Origin: Butyrivibrio sp. WCD3002
Lineage (GTDB): Bacteria > Bacillota > Clostridia > Lachnospirales > Lachnospiraceae
Reading direction: 5' to 3'
Length of the DNA stretch: 64,000 nt
Assembly (NCBI RefSeq): GCF_000424265.1
Contig: NZ_AUJO01000006.1
Coordinates: 1-64,000 of the forward strand
In this document: positions 16,041-24,797 of the stretch, in pieces
Numbering within the stretch: position 1 is the first letter of the stretch
Layout of the letters: each line of letters starts with the position of its first letter
Notes under the pieces: generated by a model
What the model was told of the DNA's origin: nothing
What the model saw: the letters and a program-made list of their open reading frames with translations, nothing else
Databases searched by the model: none
Translations under genes and position numbers: made by a program

Positions 16041-16745
16041 TCAGAAAAGCCCCTCTCTTCTGTTATAATCAAGTATTTTCTTTACCAGCTTTGGATAATT
16101 CTGTTTTGAAACAAGTGCCTGCCCCTTCTTCAGGTAAACATTTGTGGCATCATATTTTTTCACAAACTTCAGATGCACAAGATATGCCCTGTGAGTCCTG
16201 AAAAAATCCTCACCTGCCAGTTTTTCAAGCTCCGTTAGTCTTCCATAATACTCAATGTCTGAATCTGTGGTATGGACTATGACCTTGGAATTAAAAACCT
16301 CGGCATAAATAACATCGCTTAGGCATATACGAATATGGGATCCTCCTGAATTGACCATGACATACTTCTTTTCAGGCTGCCTTTTTTCTTTTGTAATCAA
16401 TTCTTTAGCCTTGTTAAGCACCTCTTCCAGCTTCTGATCTGAGAACGGCTTTACAAGATAATGAAAAGCCTGTACGTCAAAAGAATCAAAGACATACTGT
16501 TCTTCTCCGGTTATGAAAATGATCACAGTTTTATCGGCTCTTTCACGGAGCGCTTTTGCCACTTCCATCCCTGATATCCCCGGCATCTTTATATCAAGAA
16601 GGAGAATGTCCGGTACTTCGCTCGCTTTGAGAAGCTCCTCCCCACTTGAAAAAGTATCTATTGGATCTTCCGGAAATGCAGCCCCGACTTTCCTCAGAAG
16701 TATCTCCCTTACTTTTTCTTCATCATCACATATAGCTATTCTCAT
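16041..16745 (-). CDS. LytTR-family response regulator
   Basis: The 234-residue regulator has a receiver domain with acidic pocket D7-D8, phospho-acceptor D51 (LLLDIKMPG) and the LVKPFS lysine. A LytTR DNA-binding domain follows (about 125-230: FFRTHRAYLVHLKFVKKY). It forms an AgrA/AgrC-type pair with the downstream kinase and may control the accessory cluster that follows in the same direction. A 59-nt structured repeat lies in its leader. Confidence 0.92.
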   Translation of the reverse strand: MRIAICDDEEKVREILLRKVGAAFPEDPIDTFSSGEELLKASEVPDILLLDIKMPGISGMEVAKALRERADKTVIIFITGEEQYVFDSFDVQAFHYLVKPFSDQKLEEVLNKAKELITKEKRQPEKKYVMVNSGGSHIRICLSDVIYAEVFNSKVIVHTTDSDIEYYGRLTELEKLAGEDFFRTHRAYLVHLKFVKKYDATNVYLKKGQALVSKQNYPKLVKKILDYNRREGLF

Positions 16746-16792
16746 AATGGTCTAATCCACCTCTGTTATCATACGAATAAACTTTTATTAAA

Positions 16793-16851
16793 CCGATCGG
16801 ATACGTATGCCGTAATCGCCCAAAGTACGTGCGATAACGGCATACAGCTCC
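16793..16851 (-). repeat. 59-nt structured repeat, copy A
   Basis: On the minus strand it starts GGAGCTGTATGCCGTTATCG and ends CGTATCCGATCGG. Stem GTATGCCGT/ACGGCATAC encloses an inner TCGC/GCGA pair. It is the same length as copy B, and outer-stem changes between copies preserve pairing. It lies about 50 nt upstream of the LytTR regulator start. Confidence 0.7.
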
Positions 16852-16970
16852 ACTTTTATTGTAGGCCGGGTCTTGGATTTTTTATATGATACATATGTGA
16901 AACGACCTTTTTTGAGTGTGAAATGTCAGTGGCGTATTTATCCTCAGTGTTTTATTCCTCTGCATTTTCT

Positions 16971-17009
16971 ATAAAATAAAAGACCAGACTGGAATACTCC
17001 AACCCGGTC
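16971..17009 (-). terminator. Rho-independent terminator after the XRE/ImmA operon
   Basis: Minus strand: GACC and TGGA pair with TCCA and GGTC (17009 to 16982), then TTTTATTTTAT. It lies 48 nt past the stop of the 70-residue gene. Confidence 0.7.
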
Positions 17010-17056
17010 ATAGTTATATTATCATTCCTTATAGTTTTTATGTATAAAGACAGGTA

Positions 17057-17269
17057 TCACTGTTCCAGTTGTCTTGTCGCGTCTTTCAACTTTAAGAACA
17101 GTAGTTTGACCGCACTTGGTGGCATCATGACTTCACCATGCGCATGGGTATGCATGTAGATTTTTTCAGCAACAAGAGGCAAAACATCATAAAGATATCT
17201 GTACTTGTCGCTGCCTCCGAGCTTTATGCAGAGGTCCGCATCAACGATCATTTCTTTTATCATGCTCAT
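17057..17269 (-). CDS. Short third gene of the XRE-ImmA/IrrE operon, possibly truncated PIN-like protein
   Basis: The 70-residue product overlaps the ImmA/IrrE gene by 4 nt. Its N-terminus (IVDADLCIKLGG, residues 8-19) has the hydrophobic strand and aspartate pattern that opens PIN-like nuclease domains found third in similar operons. Those are usually 150-200 residues, so this may be a truncated remnant. The last 20 residues look unlike the rest, consistent with a frameshift or deletion. No function can be assigned with confidence. Confidence 0.5.
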   Translation of the reverse strand: MSMIKEMIVDADLCIKLGGSDKYRYLYDVLPLVAEKIYMHTHAHGEVMMPPSAVKLLFLKLKDATRQLEQ

Positions 17270-18081
17270 TCCTCCATAATGCTGTCTAATTCTTCATCAG
17301 AAGGAAATGCGTTTATGCTCTGCTTTGCAATACCTATATCTTCTGGTTTCAATCCACAGATAGACAACTGATATTCCAATTTCTCATAAGTAATAAGGCC
17401 TTGTTCATATGCGGTAACCGACAGTTCCGCAAGGTTATCAATATAGATTCTGTTATCCAAGTTCGGGACAACAATGGCATATCTCTTTCTATACTGATCA
17501 ACCTCAGACTCGGAAACAGACAATAAAGCATCCATTTTCTTTTCATCGATTACTGAAATCTCGTAAAGTCTCTTTGCCATAGCCCTATATGGCACTACAA
17601 ACAACTGCGCTAACTGTAGAACTTCTTTTATATCAAAAGTTCTTGTTCCATATGTGTTAATTTCCTGTCGGAGCATACCTTCATCCATCAGAAATTCCGC
17701 AGCAAATCTATTTGCCTTCTTCTCATTAGATTCCTTGCCGTCTTCGTTAAGTAAATCTGATGGTAAAATGTCGGGTTTCTGTTCATACCAGATATGATAC
17801 AGCTCATGAGCAGCTGCAAAGACCTGGCAGTCAACCGGAATCGAGGTATTAATCGCAACAAAGGGTTTTTCTAAAGAAGCATCATCCCTACATCCGCTTA
17901 TCCTTGTAAATCCCCATGGTGCCGCTTCCCCAAGCGGATAATATATTACCCTGGCATAAATGCTTAGTATAGAGAAAATCTGGGTCCCGATAACATCCCC
18001 TGTTTTTCTGCATATACCAAGTTTTTCCCAGGCTTGTTTTTTTACTTCTTCTATTTCAAAATCATTCAAAGATTTACGCAT
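17266..18081 (-). CDS. ImmA/IrrE-family zinc metallopeptidase
   Basis: The 271-residue protein has the HExxH motif AAHELYHIW (about residue 100) and the downstream EKKANRFAAEFLM segment that supplies the third ligand. Such peptidases cleave a paired XRE repressor in phage, ICE and toxin-antitoxin modules. The start at 18081 has GGAGG 9 nt upstream and overlaps the XRE stop by 8 nt; a longer frame to 18114 is disfavoured. It belongs to a three-gene operon. Confidence 0.88.
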   Translation of the reverse strand: MRKSLNDFEIEEVKKQAWEKLGICRKTGDVIGTQIFSILSIYARVIYYPLGEAAPWGFTRISGCRDDASLEKPFVAINTSIPVDCQVFAAAHELYHIWYEQKPDILPSDLLNEDGKESNEKKANRFAAEFLMDEGMLRQEINTYGTRTFDIKEVLQLAQLFVVPYRAMAKRLYEISVIDEKKMDALLSVSESEVDQYRKRYAIVVPNLDNRIYIDNLAELSVTAYEQGLITYEKLEYQLSICGLKPEDIGIAKQSINAFPSDEELDSIMEE

Positions 18082-18418
18082 GGAGTAATTCCTCCAACAT
18101 ATGAATCTCATCAATAGCTGATCTCATCAGTTCTATTTTTTCTAACGTCTCATCGTCCGTTACTGATCCCATGAAACTCATACTATCTGCAGACACTGGC
18201 TCTCCTGTTACAGTAAGTAGCTCATCTGTTGTAGTTCCAATTATTGACGCTATCTTTGCAAGTTCATTTACATTGATAGCCTTGCTGCCCTTAATTATTT
18301 TATTCATAACCTGCTTGGAAATACCGAGTGCATCCGCAAGATTCTGCTGAGTCATACCCCTGCTTTCTATTTTGCTCAATATATTAGCGCCAACTTGTGC
18401 AAAATCCATTGCATACAT
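18074..18418 (-). CDS. XRE-family HTH regulator paired with ImmA/IrrE peptidase
   Basis: The 114-residue protein has a classical helix-turn-helix (residues 18-70: MTQQNLADALGISKQVMNKII) and a flexible C-terminus that could be the peptidase cleavage region. GGAGG lies 8 nt upstream of the ATG. It is the first gene of the operon and presumably autoregulates it. The module could be a toxin-antitoxin-like or integrative-element regulator; no integrase is nearby. Confidence 0.88.
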   Translation of the reverse strand: MYAMDFAQVGANILSKIESRGMTQQNLADALGISKQVMNKIIKGSKAINVNELAKIASIIGTTTDELLTVTGEPVSADSMSFMGSVTDDETLEKIELMRSAIDEIHMLEELLHA

Positions 18419-18527
18419 AATGTTTCCTCCATTTCAATCTATAAATTAAACCATTCTTACAACTTAAGAATATAATAAAACAGGCATCTGGTCAACAATA
18501 TGTTTACCAGGTACCTGCTATCGTTTT

Positions 18528-18917
18528 CTAATTATTGACGATATGAGTAACATCACCATATCCTGATTTCTGCAGCAACCGATTCATTCCATCAAGGACT
18601 TCTTCTTTCGAAAAATCATGCTCCGTCAGGAACCCTTCCTCTTTTTCAGACAAGTATTGATAGAACAACGCCGCAGCAGCAACGCTTTGCTTATCAGAAT
18701 AATCAATACTTTCCAGTAAGAGATTTTCAGCTCTATTAATCTCTCCGCAATCTATCATACCAAGCAGCTCATTCAGTTTTCTCCCGGAAACTTCATATCC
18801 GTTATTGCGCTCCATCTCAACAGCAACATACTTTTTCCCAAGCATCAGCGAAAACAGAACTCTTGCCATTTCCTTGATGATTCGAATGATGTAGTCTTTT
18901 TCATCGTCAAATGTCAT
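18528..18917 (-). CDS. DUF6483-like hypothetical protein
   Basis: This 129-residue helical protein begins with an acidic segment and YIIRIIKEMARVLFSLMLGK, followed by a TPR-like region (CGEINRAENLLLESIDYSDKQSV). The pattern matches proteins annotated DUF6483 in Lachnospiraceae (from memory). GGAGG lies 6 nt upstream of the ATG. It stands alone between the XRE operon and a decayed regulator. Function unknown. Confidence 0.6.
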   Translation of the reverse strand: MTFDDEKDYIIRIIKEMARVLFSLMLGKKYVAVEMERNNGYEVSGRKLNELLGMIDCGEINRAENLLLESIDYSDKQSVAAAALFYQYLSEKEEGFLTEHDFSKEEVLDGMNRLLQKSGYGDVTHIVNN

Positions 18918-18947
18918 AATGCACCTCCGCTCTTAAACGATAATGCA

Positions 18948-19363
18948 TTATTTCCTGTGCCTGGACGAAATGGCGGCCAGGGTTCTTAGCACAACAAAGG
19001 ATATGATAAAGATAATTCCAAAGAAAGCAATCGACAGCTGAAATTCATTTCTTACAGAATATCTAAGTGCAATTAAGAAAAACGGTACTGTAAACACCAA
19101 TGAAGTAACCGCACTGACAAGGAGATTCCTGCTTATGACATCAGATTCCTTTTTTGTGCCATTCCATGCTCCTGCTTCTGAATATCTGTATAATCAGCTA
19201 CCGTTTTCAAGGTTTCTTTTAGTTCTTTATCCATCTCGCTTTTCCTTTCTCCATTAAGGAGCTCCTTAATGTCAATATCATAGTAATCAGCGAGTTCTAT
19301 CATGATTGCAAGATCTGGCATATTTGATCCGGTCTCCCATCTTGACACAGTTCTCCCCGACAC
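18948..19363 (-). pseudogene. XRE regulator with two membrane helices, N-truncated and frameshifted
   Basis: Frame 1 (19363-19133) reads SGRTVSRWETGSNMPDLAI then KELLNGERKSEMDKEL, the second half of an XRE domain with its linker; the first HTH helices are missing and a stop codon directly precedes it. About 19150-19170, near a run of A, coding switches frame. The second frame runs to TAA at 18948 and encodes SRNLLVSAVTSLVFTVPFFL and FGIIFIISFVVLRTLAAI, two membrane helices. Joined, they give a normal XRE-membrane regulator C-terminus. It is doubly broken. Confidence 0.75.
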
Positions 19364-20216
19364 TCATATTGAAACAGCACAGTTTCTTGGTGGATACAAT
19401 AGTGAAGATAAAGCAATCTGCTATGGACTCACCAATGGAGTGGCAAAATACATTGTACAGTTCGATACATCCCTTAGTCTTGAGGAAAACATCCTTGATC
19501 AGTTCTATTCTATTGGCGGATATTTCTCTGAGGAACAGATAAGGACCACTGTCACCAGTGAAAAACAGAGTCCGGCTTTATATAACTCCATCATATCTGC
19601 AGTAGCAACCGGACACACAAAAAACGGAGAGATTGCTTCATGTGTAGGTGCAGATGATGTGACCTATCCTCTTAAGGTCCTTACCAATGCAGAAATCCTT
19701 GAAAAGAGGATGTCAAAAAAACCTTATTACGTGCTTAATGATAGCATGCTCGAATTCTGGTTTCGATATGTAAACAGAGCAACAAGCTTAATAAACGCAG
19801 ACAACGGCCAGGCATATTATTACTCAAATGTAAAAGATCATCTTCATGACTTTATGGGGAAAATATTTGAAAAAATGGCAAAAGAATACCTCATGCTCAA
19901 TGCCGGCAATAATGGGCTCCCTATCTTGACTGAAATTACTGATTATCAGGATTCTGTTTTAGACGAAGAACGAAAACCTAAACAGATAGAAATAGATCTT
20001 CTTGGCAAAAATGGAAAAGACATTCTCCTTGTTGGTGAATGCAAATTTAAGAACTCCCAGTTTGACAAGTCTGATTTTAAAAATCTGATGGATAAGATAA
20101 AGTACCTTCCGGTCACAAATCCTCTGGTATGCATATTTTCTCTTGGCGGATTTTCTGATTATGTAAAAAACAACAAAGGAGATTGTTTGCTTATCGGAAT
20201 CGATGATATGTATTGA
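19357..20216 (+). pseudogene. C-terminal part of an archaeal-type ATPase (DUF234), N-terminus missing
   Basis: About 285 residues homologous to the C-terminal 60% of the 460-480-residue ATPase/DUF234 family are present, from FLGGYNSEDKAICYGLTNG to the end. The Walker A and B regions are absent; the upstream DNA is the antisense of the XRE fragment. The C-terminal nuclease-like part keeps QIEIDLLG and LVGECKF, a PD-(D/E)xK-like pattern. The junction lies near 19357-19365 and no proper start codon or ribosome site is seen. Such ATPases are often mobile or toxin-like genes. Confidence 0.75.
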
Positions 20217-20223
20217 TATTTGC

Positions 20224-20258
20224 AAAAAACAGCCAAGCAAATGCTTAGGCTGTTTTAT
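20224..20258. terminator. Bidirectional terminator between convergent genes
   Basis: AACAGCC-AAGCA pairs with TGCTT-GGCTGTT (one bulged A), flanked by A and T runs on both strands. It overlaps the last codons of the YczE-type gene and follows the ATPase remnant by 8 nt. Confidence 0.8.
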
Positions 20259-20934
20259 TCATGAATATTTTGATAGTCGTTGCAAGATGCTGATGATGAA
20301 CATTGGTAGCATTAAATTTTACTGAGGCAAAAGCTATCTGCATAATAGGGCCTGTTGCAAAGGCACAGATAAGTGTTCCTATTCCTACAGGTCCTCCCAA
20401 TAGCCATCCGATAAAAGTTGCAAGACTAAGAAGTGTAATGCTTACAATTCCAATAGGAATTTTCTTTGCACGTTTTGCAAGTGCAACAAGGAGTGTATCT
20501 CTGGGACCACAGCCAAGAGAAGCACTCATATACGTGTACTGGGTATACGCCATGATTACCAGTCCAATGATCATTACAGGTATACCGGTCCACAGGGAAT
20601 CGCATTTATGTACGACATTCAATTTATTAAAAAGATCCACTGCCTTGCCTACAACAAAGGCATCTATAAACATGGCAATACCAATGGGTTCCTTAAGCGC
20701 GATGTCTATTCCAAGAATCGCATAAGAAACAGCGACTGATGCTGTTCCGTATAATATCCCCAATGTATTTGACAATCCAAGATTAAGTACATCCCAGGGA
20801 CCGGCACCGATATTTGCCTGAATTGTGAGATATACACCGAAACCGTTAACAAATAAACTTATAGCTGCCAGAAACATATTTGCAACTATAGCTCTGGTCG
20901 TTCTATTTTCTTTTACTACAAAATTTCTAAACAT
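20245..20934 (-). CDS. YczE/YitT-type integral membrane protein
   Basis: The 229-residue protein has about five membrane helices and the repeated family signatures IGAGPWDVLNLGLS (about 42) and LGCGPRDTLLVALAKR (about 140). The family is found in Firmicutes and Actinobacteria, and its substrate is unknown. It is unrelated in sequence context to its neighbours. A second, divergent member is encoded at 44297-44932. Confidence 0.82.
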   Translation of the reverse strand: MFRNFVVKENRTTRAIVANMFLAAISLFVNGFGVYLTIQANIGAGPWDVLNLGLSNTLGILYGTASVAVSYAILGIDIALKEPIGIAMFIDAFVVGKAVDLFNKLNVVHKCDSLWTGIPVMIIGLVIMAYTQYTYMSASLGCGPRDTLLVALAKRAKKIPIGIVSITLLSLATFIGWLLGGPVGIGTLICAFATGPIMQIAFASVKFNATNVHHQHLATTIKIFMNKTA

Positions 20935-21065
20935 TAATCAACACTACCTATCTAATTAAAAATTGCTACTAAAATAATTACGTCTAAGACTTTATTGACT
21001 ACTTTCTCTATGTGAGTTTTCATACTAAGAATTTCCAATTCCTCCCAATCAAAACTTCGCACCTG

Positions 21066-21941
21066 TCAGTTAACGGTAACCGCAACTTTCTTTGCAAGGC
21101 CATTTTTGGCATATACATATACAGTGCAGGTTCCGGGATTAATTGCTGTTACTGTTCCTTTATTATCGACAGTTGCAACGTTTGGATTGTCTGACCTGTA
21201 TCGAAGTTTGGCTGCATATTTTTCAGGAAGAGCCTTTCTCTTTCCTTTTTCCATCTTTACAGATGCCTTGATCGCTGCGCTGTTGCCTTTTCCCAGAGTT
21301 ATGCTTTTTGTGGAAAGCTTCACTTCTTTAGGGTTCTTATATTTTGTACTGTCCTTTCCGGCAAAAAACGCAGTCACTGTCTCGCCAACGAGATTGTTAT
21401 TGCTGTCATAGCCTTTTATATAAAGCTTTATGTTCTTTGTGAAATCAATCTTTTTGCTGTTTATCTTTTTGATTGTCACAGAATTGGAATTTACAACCTT
21501 TGCGGGCTTCTTCGTAAATTTTTTTCCATAATAGGTTATATATACTTCATATTTTGATATTCCTTCAGTCTTATCCCAGGAAAGATTAATTTTCCCCTTT
21601 TTCTGGGCCATCTTAATGCCTGAGTTAAAACTAGCAGTTTTCGGCTGATTTTCAGAGTCATTTTCAAAGTTATTTTCAATGATGCTTTCAGCAATATATG
21701 TGTAGGTGAAGGTTTTATCTGATGTGATCACCATATCTTTTTTCGGTGTCACATCCCAGCTTCCGGCCATATAGCCCTGCCCGGGGTTGTCACCAACCTT
21801 GGGGATCTGGCGGTTAGCCAGCTTTAACACATCACTCGGAGATCCTGAGAGCGTTACTAGCTTATCTTCCGTTGTGCCGTCAGTCCAGGAGCCATTTACA
21901 ACCCTAATATTCCACAACTGACTGTATCCATTTTCCGACAA
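21066..21941 (-). pseudogene. Fragment of a secreted surface protein: InlB-type repeat, Fn3-like and Big2 domains
   Basis: The open frame encodes an InlB/Listeria-Bacteroides-type repeat (VVNGSWTDGTTEDK, GYMAGSWDVTP, FTYTY; about 14-82), a fibronectin-III-like segment (about 105-190) and a Big2 domain at the C-terminus (NPNVATVDNKGTVTAINPG). There is no signal peptide, and the first 13 residues overlap the end of the hydrolase gene in another frame with only TTG as a start. It is the C-terminal remainder of a larger exported protein. Confidence 0.7.
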
Positions 21942-22734
21942 TCTGTGTCAGTTTCATGCGCTGTCCGATAAAGCTGTGATTGCTGGCGATTTTTTCATAC
22001 ATGATTTTTCCGCCGGCTTCTTCAAGCTTGTCTGCCAAAGGTTTCAGCATCTTATCCGGTGGAGCAATCGTGTCATAGGACGCTTCCACAAACAGAACAT
22101 TTTTGGTTAATAAGTCTTCATATCTGTTGAGGACGCTCAGCTCCTGCTGATAAATTAAGGCATTTTCGAATACTTCACTGGCTGATTGCATTTTAAGGCA
22201 CTGCCCCTCTGTCTCTATCATTAGGAACAGATCCTTTTCCATCTTGTACCTAAACGCCGCGCCAATATCGTATGCAGCCATAGCGGCAATTCCTTTTATA
22301 AAGGGTAAATCCTTAGCTGCATTAAGCACGGTCTGGCCACCCATACTGTGTCCCACCAAGAAAATATTGTTAACATCAATATTGTACTGATCCGCAATTG
22401 CAGCATTGTGGGCCCATTTCGCTACTGCCACCAAATCATCCTTCAGATTAGTAAAAAGATAATTTCCTTCACTTCCCCAGGCGCCTCTGTGATTCATATG
22501 AATTACAACACATCCCATTCTCATAAGGGCCAGTTCAAGATCATTGTTGGTGGTATATCCCGGAAAACCGTGGGACGTAATGACGGTTGGATAGGGACCT
22601 TTAATTCTCTTGTCCGGTGAAAGAAGATATCCATACAGGTGAACGCCACCGCTTACAATGTTAAGTTCTATTATGTCCGGAAAATACTGCGGATCATCTA
22701 TATCATATTCTACAAAAGCCTTCTTGTAATCCAT
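21904..22734 (-). CDS. Alpha/beta hydrolase (S9-like esterase or peptidase)
   Basis: The 276-residue protein has the nucleophile elbow VGHSMGG (GxSxG), an oxyanion-type SHGFPGY segment near 56, the NHRGAWGSEGNY loop and a C-terminal histidine (ASNHSF). A cytosolic serine hydrolase acting on an ester, amide or peptide is likely; the substrate is unknown. The start at 22734 has GGAGG 8 nt upstream. Its last 38 nt are shared with the surface-protein fragment, showing a rearrangement just behind it. Confidence 0.85.
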   Translation of the reverse strand: MDYKKAFVEYDIDDPQYFPDIIELNIVSGGVHLYGYLLSPDKRIKGPYPTVITSHGFPGYTTNNDLELALMRMGCVVIHMNHRGAWGSEGNYLFTNLKDDLVAVAKWAHNAAIADQYNIDVNNIFLVGHSMGGQTVLNAAKDLPFIKGIAAMAAYDIGAAFRYKMEKDLFLMIETEGQCLKMQSASEVFENALIYQQELSVLNRYEDLLTKNVLFVEASYDTIAPPDKMLKPLADKLEEAGGKIMYEKIASNHSFIGQRMKLTQIVGKWIQSVVEY

Positions 22735-22789
22735 ACTGATCACCTCCCCAAAATTCCTTTTCCCAAAACAGTTTTATTTTGTCTTTACA

Positions 22790-24598
22790 TCAATTATTTT
22801 GGAAACTGTCCACCATCTCCTGAAGCTCCACATATCTATCCATTTTTCTCTCTATTTCAGCATCAACCTCTTCTTTTTCCTTGCTAAGAGCAATAAGTTT
22901 TGGATAATCGGTTGCTGCTTCTGCAATCTGTGACTCCAGCTCAGCGCTCTTTTCTTCGAGTGCTTCTATCTCAGACTCGATATTATCGTACTCGCGCTGT
23001 TCCTTAAACGAGAGCTTGGTCTTCTCGCGCGGAGCGCGGTACTTACCCTTGGGGGCTTTGTCTTCTGCTGTGGCAGCTTTGGGGCCAGAGTTAACCTCCG
23101 TCGCACCGGCAGCTTCCTTTTTATGAACAAGAAAATCTGAGTAACCGCCCTCGCTCTGATACAGGCTTCCGTCCTTTTCAAAGGCAAAAATCCTTGTAAC
23201 CACGCGGTCGAGGAAATATCTGTCGTGGCTTACGGTGATGATGATTCCTGCAAAGCTGTCCAGATAGTCCTCCAGAATTCTAAGGGTCTGGATGTCCAGG
23301 TCGTTGGTGGGCTCATCCAATATGATGACGTTTGGTTGCTCCATAAGGACCTTAAGGAGGTATAGTCTCCTCTTTTCACCGCCGGAAAGCTTGGAAATCG
23401 GAGCATACTGCATCTCCGGATTAAACAGGAATCTGTCGCACATAACAGATGCTGAAGTCAGACCGTCAGTGGTTCTTATGAACTCCGCGGTATCTCGTAT
23501 GTAGTCGATAACTCTTTTGCTTTCATCAAGGGCTTCGTTTTCCTGTCCAAAGTAGCCTATTTTGATGGTCTGCCCTATTTCCACAGAGCCGGAATCAGGG
23601 GTTACGGTTCCCACGATGCACTTAAGGAGCGTGGATTTTCCGCAGCCGTTAGGGCCAATAATTCCTATTCTGTCCAGCTTACCGAATATATAGGAAAAGT
23701 CTCTGAAAAGAGTTTTTCCTTCATAGGCCTTTGAAATACTATCAACGATGATGGTTTTATTGCCCATTCTTGTGGGAAGTGAGGAAAGCTCCACCTGCCT
23801 CTCCTCTTCCGGGCGCTGTCTGTCACGGAGCTCCTCAAATCTCTGAATGTGGGCCTTCTGCTTGGTTGAACGTGCCCTTGCACCTCTTAGCATCCACGCG
23901 AGGTCTTTTCTGTAGAGACTTGCTGCCTTTCTCTCAGCAGCCTGCTCGTAGTCAAGTCTTTGCTGTTTTAATTCAAGAAAACCCGAATAATTGGATTCAT
24001 AGCGATATACGCTGCCCTTATCAATTTCCAGAATCTGATTGGTCACTTCATCAAGGAAATATCTGTCATGGGTGATCATAAGGAGCGCACCTCTGAAATG
24101 CTGAAGGAAATCCTCAAGCCACTCGATCATGTCAGAATCGAGATGGTTGGTGGGTTCATCCAAAATCAGAAGATCTGAAGGCGTCATGATCGCTGCAACA
24201 AGGGCCGCTCTCTTCTTCTGCCCTCCTGATAAGATAGACGGATTGCACTCCGGGTCATCAATCCCAAATTTGGAAAGAGTTGCTTTTATCTCGCCCATTT
24301 TATCCCAGTGATCACCTCCGGCATAAATGGTTCCTGCTATGTTTTCCAAAAGAGTTTTGTCCATATCAAAAACAGGGTTCTGTGGCAGGTATGATATGCG
24401 AAGACCATTGCTTACTATGACCTGTCCGCTATCGGGAGTGGTCACGCCTGCAACTATGGAAAGAAGGGTGGATTTACCTGTTCCGTTGGTACCTACCACG
24501 CCGATCTTGTCCGTATCGCTTATTCCCACAGAAACCCCACTAAGTACAGGCTTTGACATATATGATTTTGAAACGTTTTCTATATTTAATATATTCAT
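22790..24598 (-). CDS. ABC-F family ATPase, Uup-like
   Basis: The 602-residue protein has two ABC domains. The first has Walker A GTNGTGKST (about 36), signature LSGGQKKR and Walker B LLILDEPTNHLD; the second has GPNGCGKST, LSGGEKRR and VIILDEPTNDLD. A coiled-coil C-terminus (about 525-600) is typical of Uup, which acts on ribosomes or branched DNA. There are no membrane helices. No good ribosome site precedes the ATG, only the end of a DUF2179 fragment 19 nt upstream. Confidence 0.93.
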   Translation of the reverse strand: MNILNIENVSKSYMSKPVLSGVSVGISDTDKIGVVGTNGTGKSTLLSIVAGVTTPDSGQVIVSNGLRISYLPQNPVFDMDKTLLENIAGTIYAGGDHWDKMGEIKATLSKFGIDDPECNPSILSGGQKKRAALVAAIMTPSDLLILDEPTNHLDSDMIEWLEDFLQHFRGALLMITHDRYFLDEVTNQILEIDKGSVYRYESNYSGFLELKQQRLDYEQAAERKAASLYRKDLAWMLRGARARSTKQKAHIQRFEELRDRQRPEEERQVELSSLPTRMGNKTIIVDSISKAYEGKTLFRDFSYIFGKLDRIGIIGPNGCGKSTLLKCIVGTVTPDSGSVEIGQTIKIGYFGQENEALDESKRVIDYIRDTAEFIRTTDGLTSASVMCDRFLFNPEMQYAPISKLSGGEKRRLYLLKVLMEQPNVIILDEPTNDLDIQTLRILEDYLDSFAGIIITVSHDRYFLDRVVTRIFAFEKDGSLYQSEGGYSDFLVHKKEAAGATEVNSGPKAATAEDKAPKGKYRAPREKTKLSFKEQREYDNIESEIEALEEKSAELESQIAEAATDYPKLIALSKEKEEVDAEIERKMDRYVELQEMVDSFQNN

Positions 24599-24617
24599 GG
24601 CATTTAAAAATAAGTTT

Positions 24618-24797
24618 TTATCTCAATATTTCATCAACAGTTGAAACTGTACTAAAACTACCCTTGTTCCTTGAAATGATCTCCTTCATTTTTTGCAGTT
24701 CAAAGTAGCTCACATAGCAGATAAGAGTTTTGTTCTCTCCTGCTATCATTCCGTAGGAATTCATAAGAGTACAGGTCTTGTTGAGTTTCTTAGCCAA
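24618..24797 (-). pseudogene. DUF2179-like 59-residue ORF, C-terminal remnant of a YitT-type protein
   Basis: Starting at TTG with GGAG 8 nt upstream, the frame reads LAKKLNKTCTLMNSYGMIAG, then LICYVSYFELQKMKEII and STVSTVDEILR. This is the cytosolic DUF2179 ligand-binding-like domain that ends YitT membrane proteins (YSGEExxVIxxVxxRxE... pattern). The membrane part is missing, so it is probably a remnant, although its ribosome site could still allow expression. Confidence 0.55.

Larger units (their letters stand above)
16746..17056. other. 311-nt intergenic region
   Basis: It holds copy A of the 59-nt repeat (16793-16851) and the terminator of the XRE/ImmA operon (16971-17009). The stretch 16852-16970 contains no open frame with a plausible ribosome site and no structure I can support; it probably contains the promoter of the two-component system. 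Confidence 0.6.
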
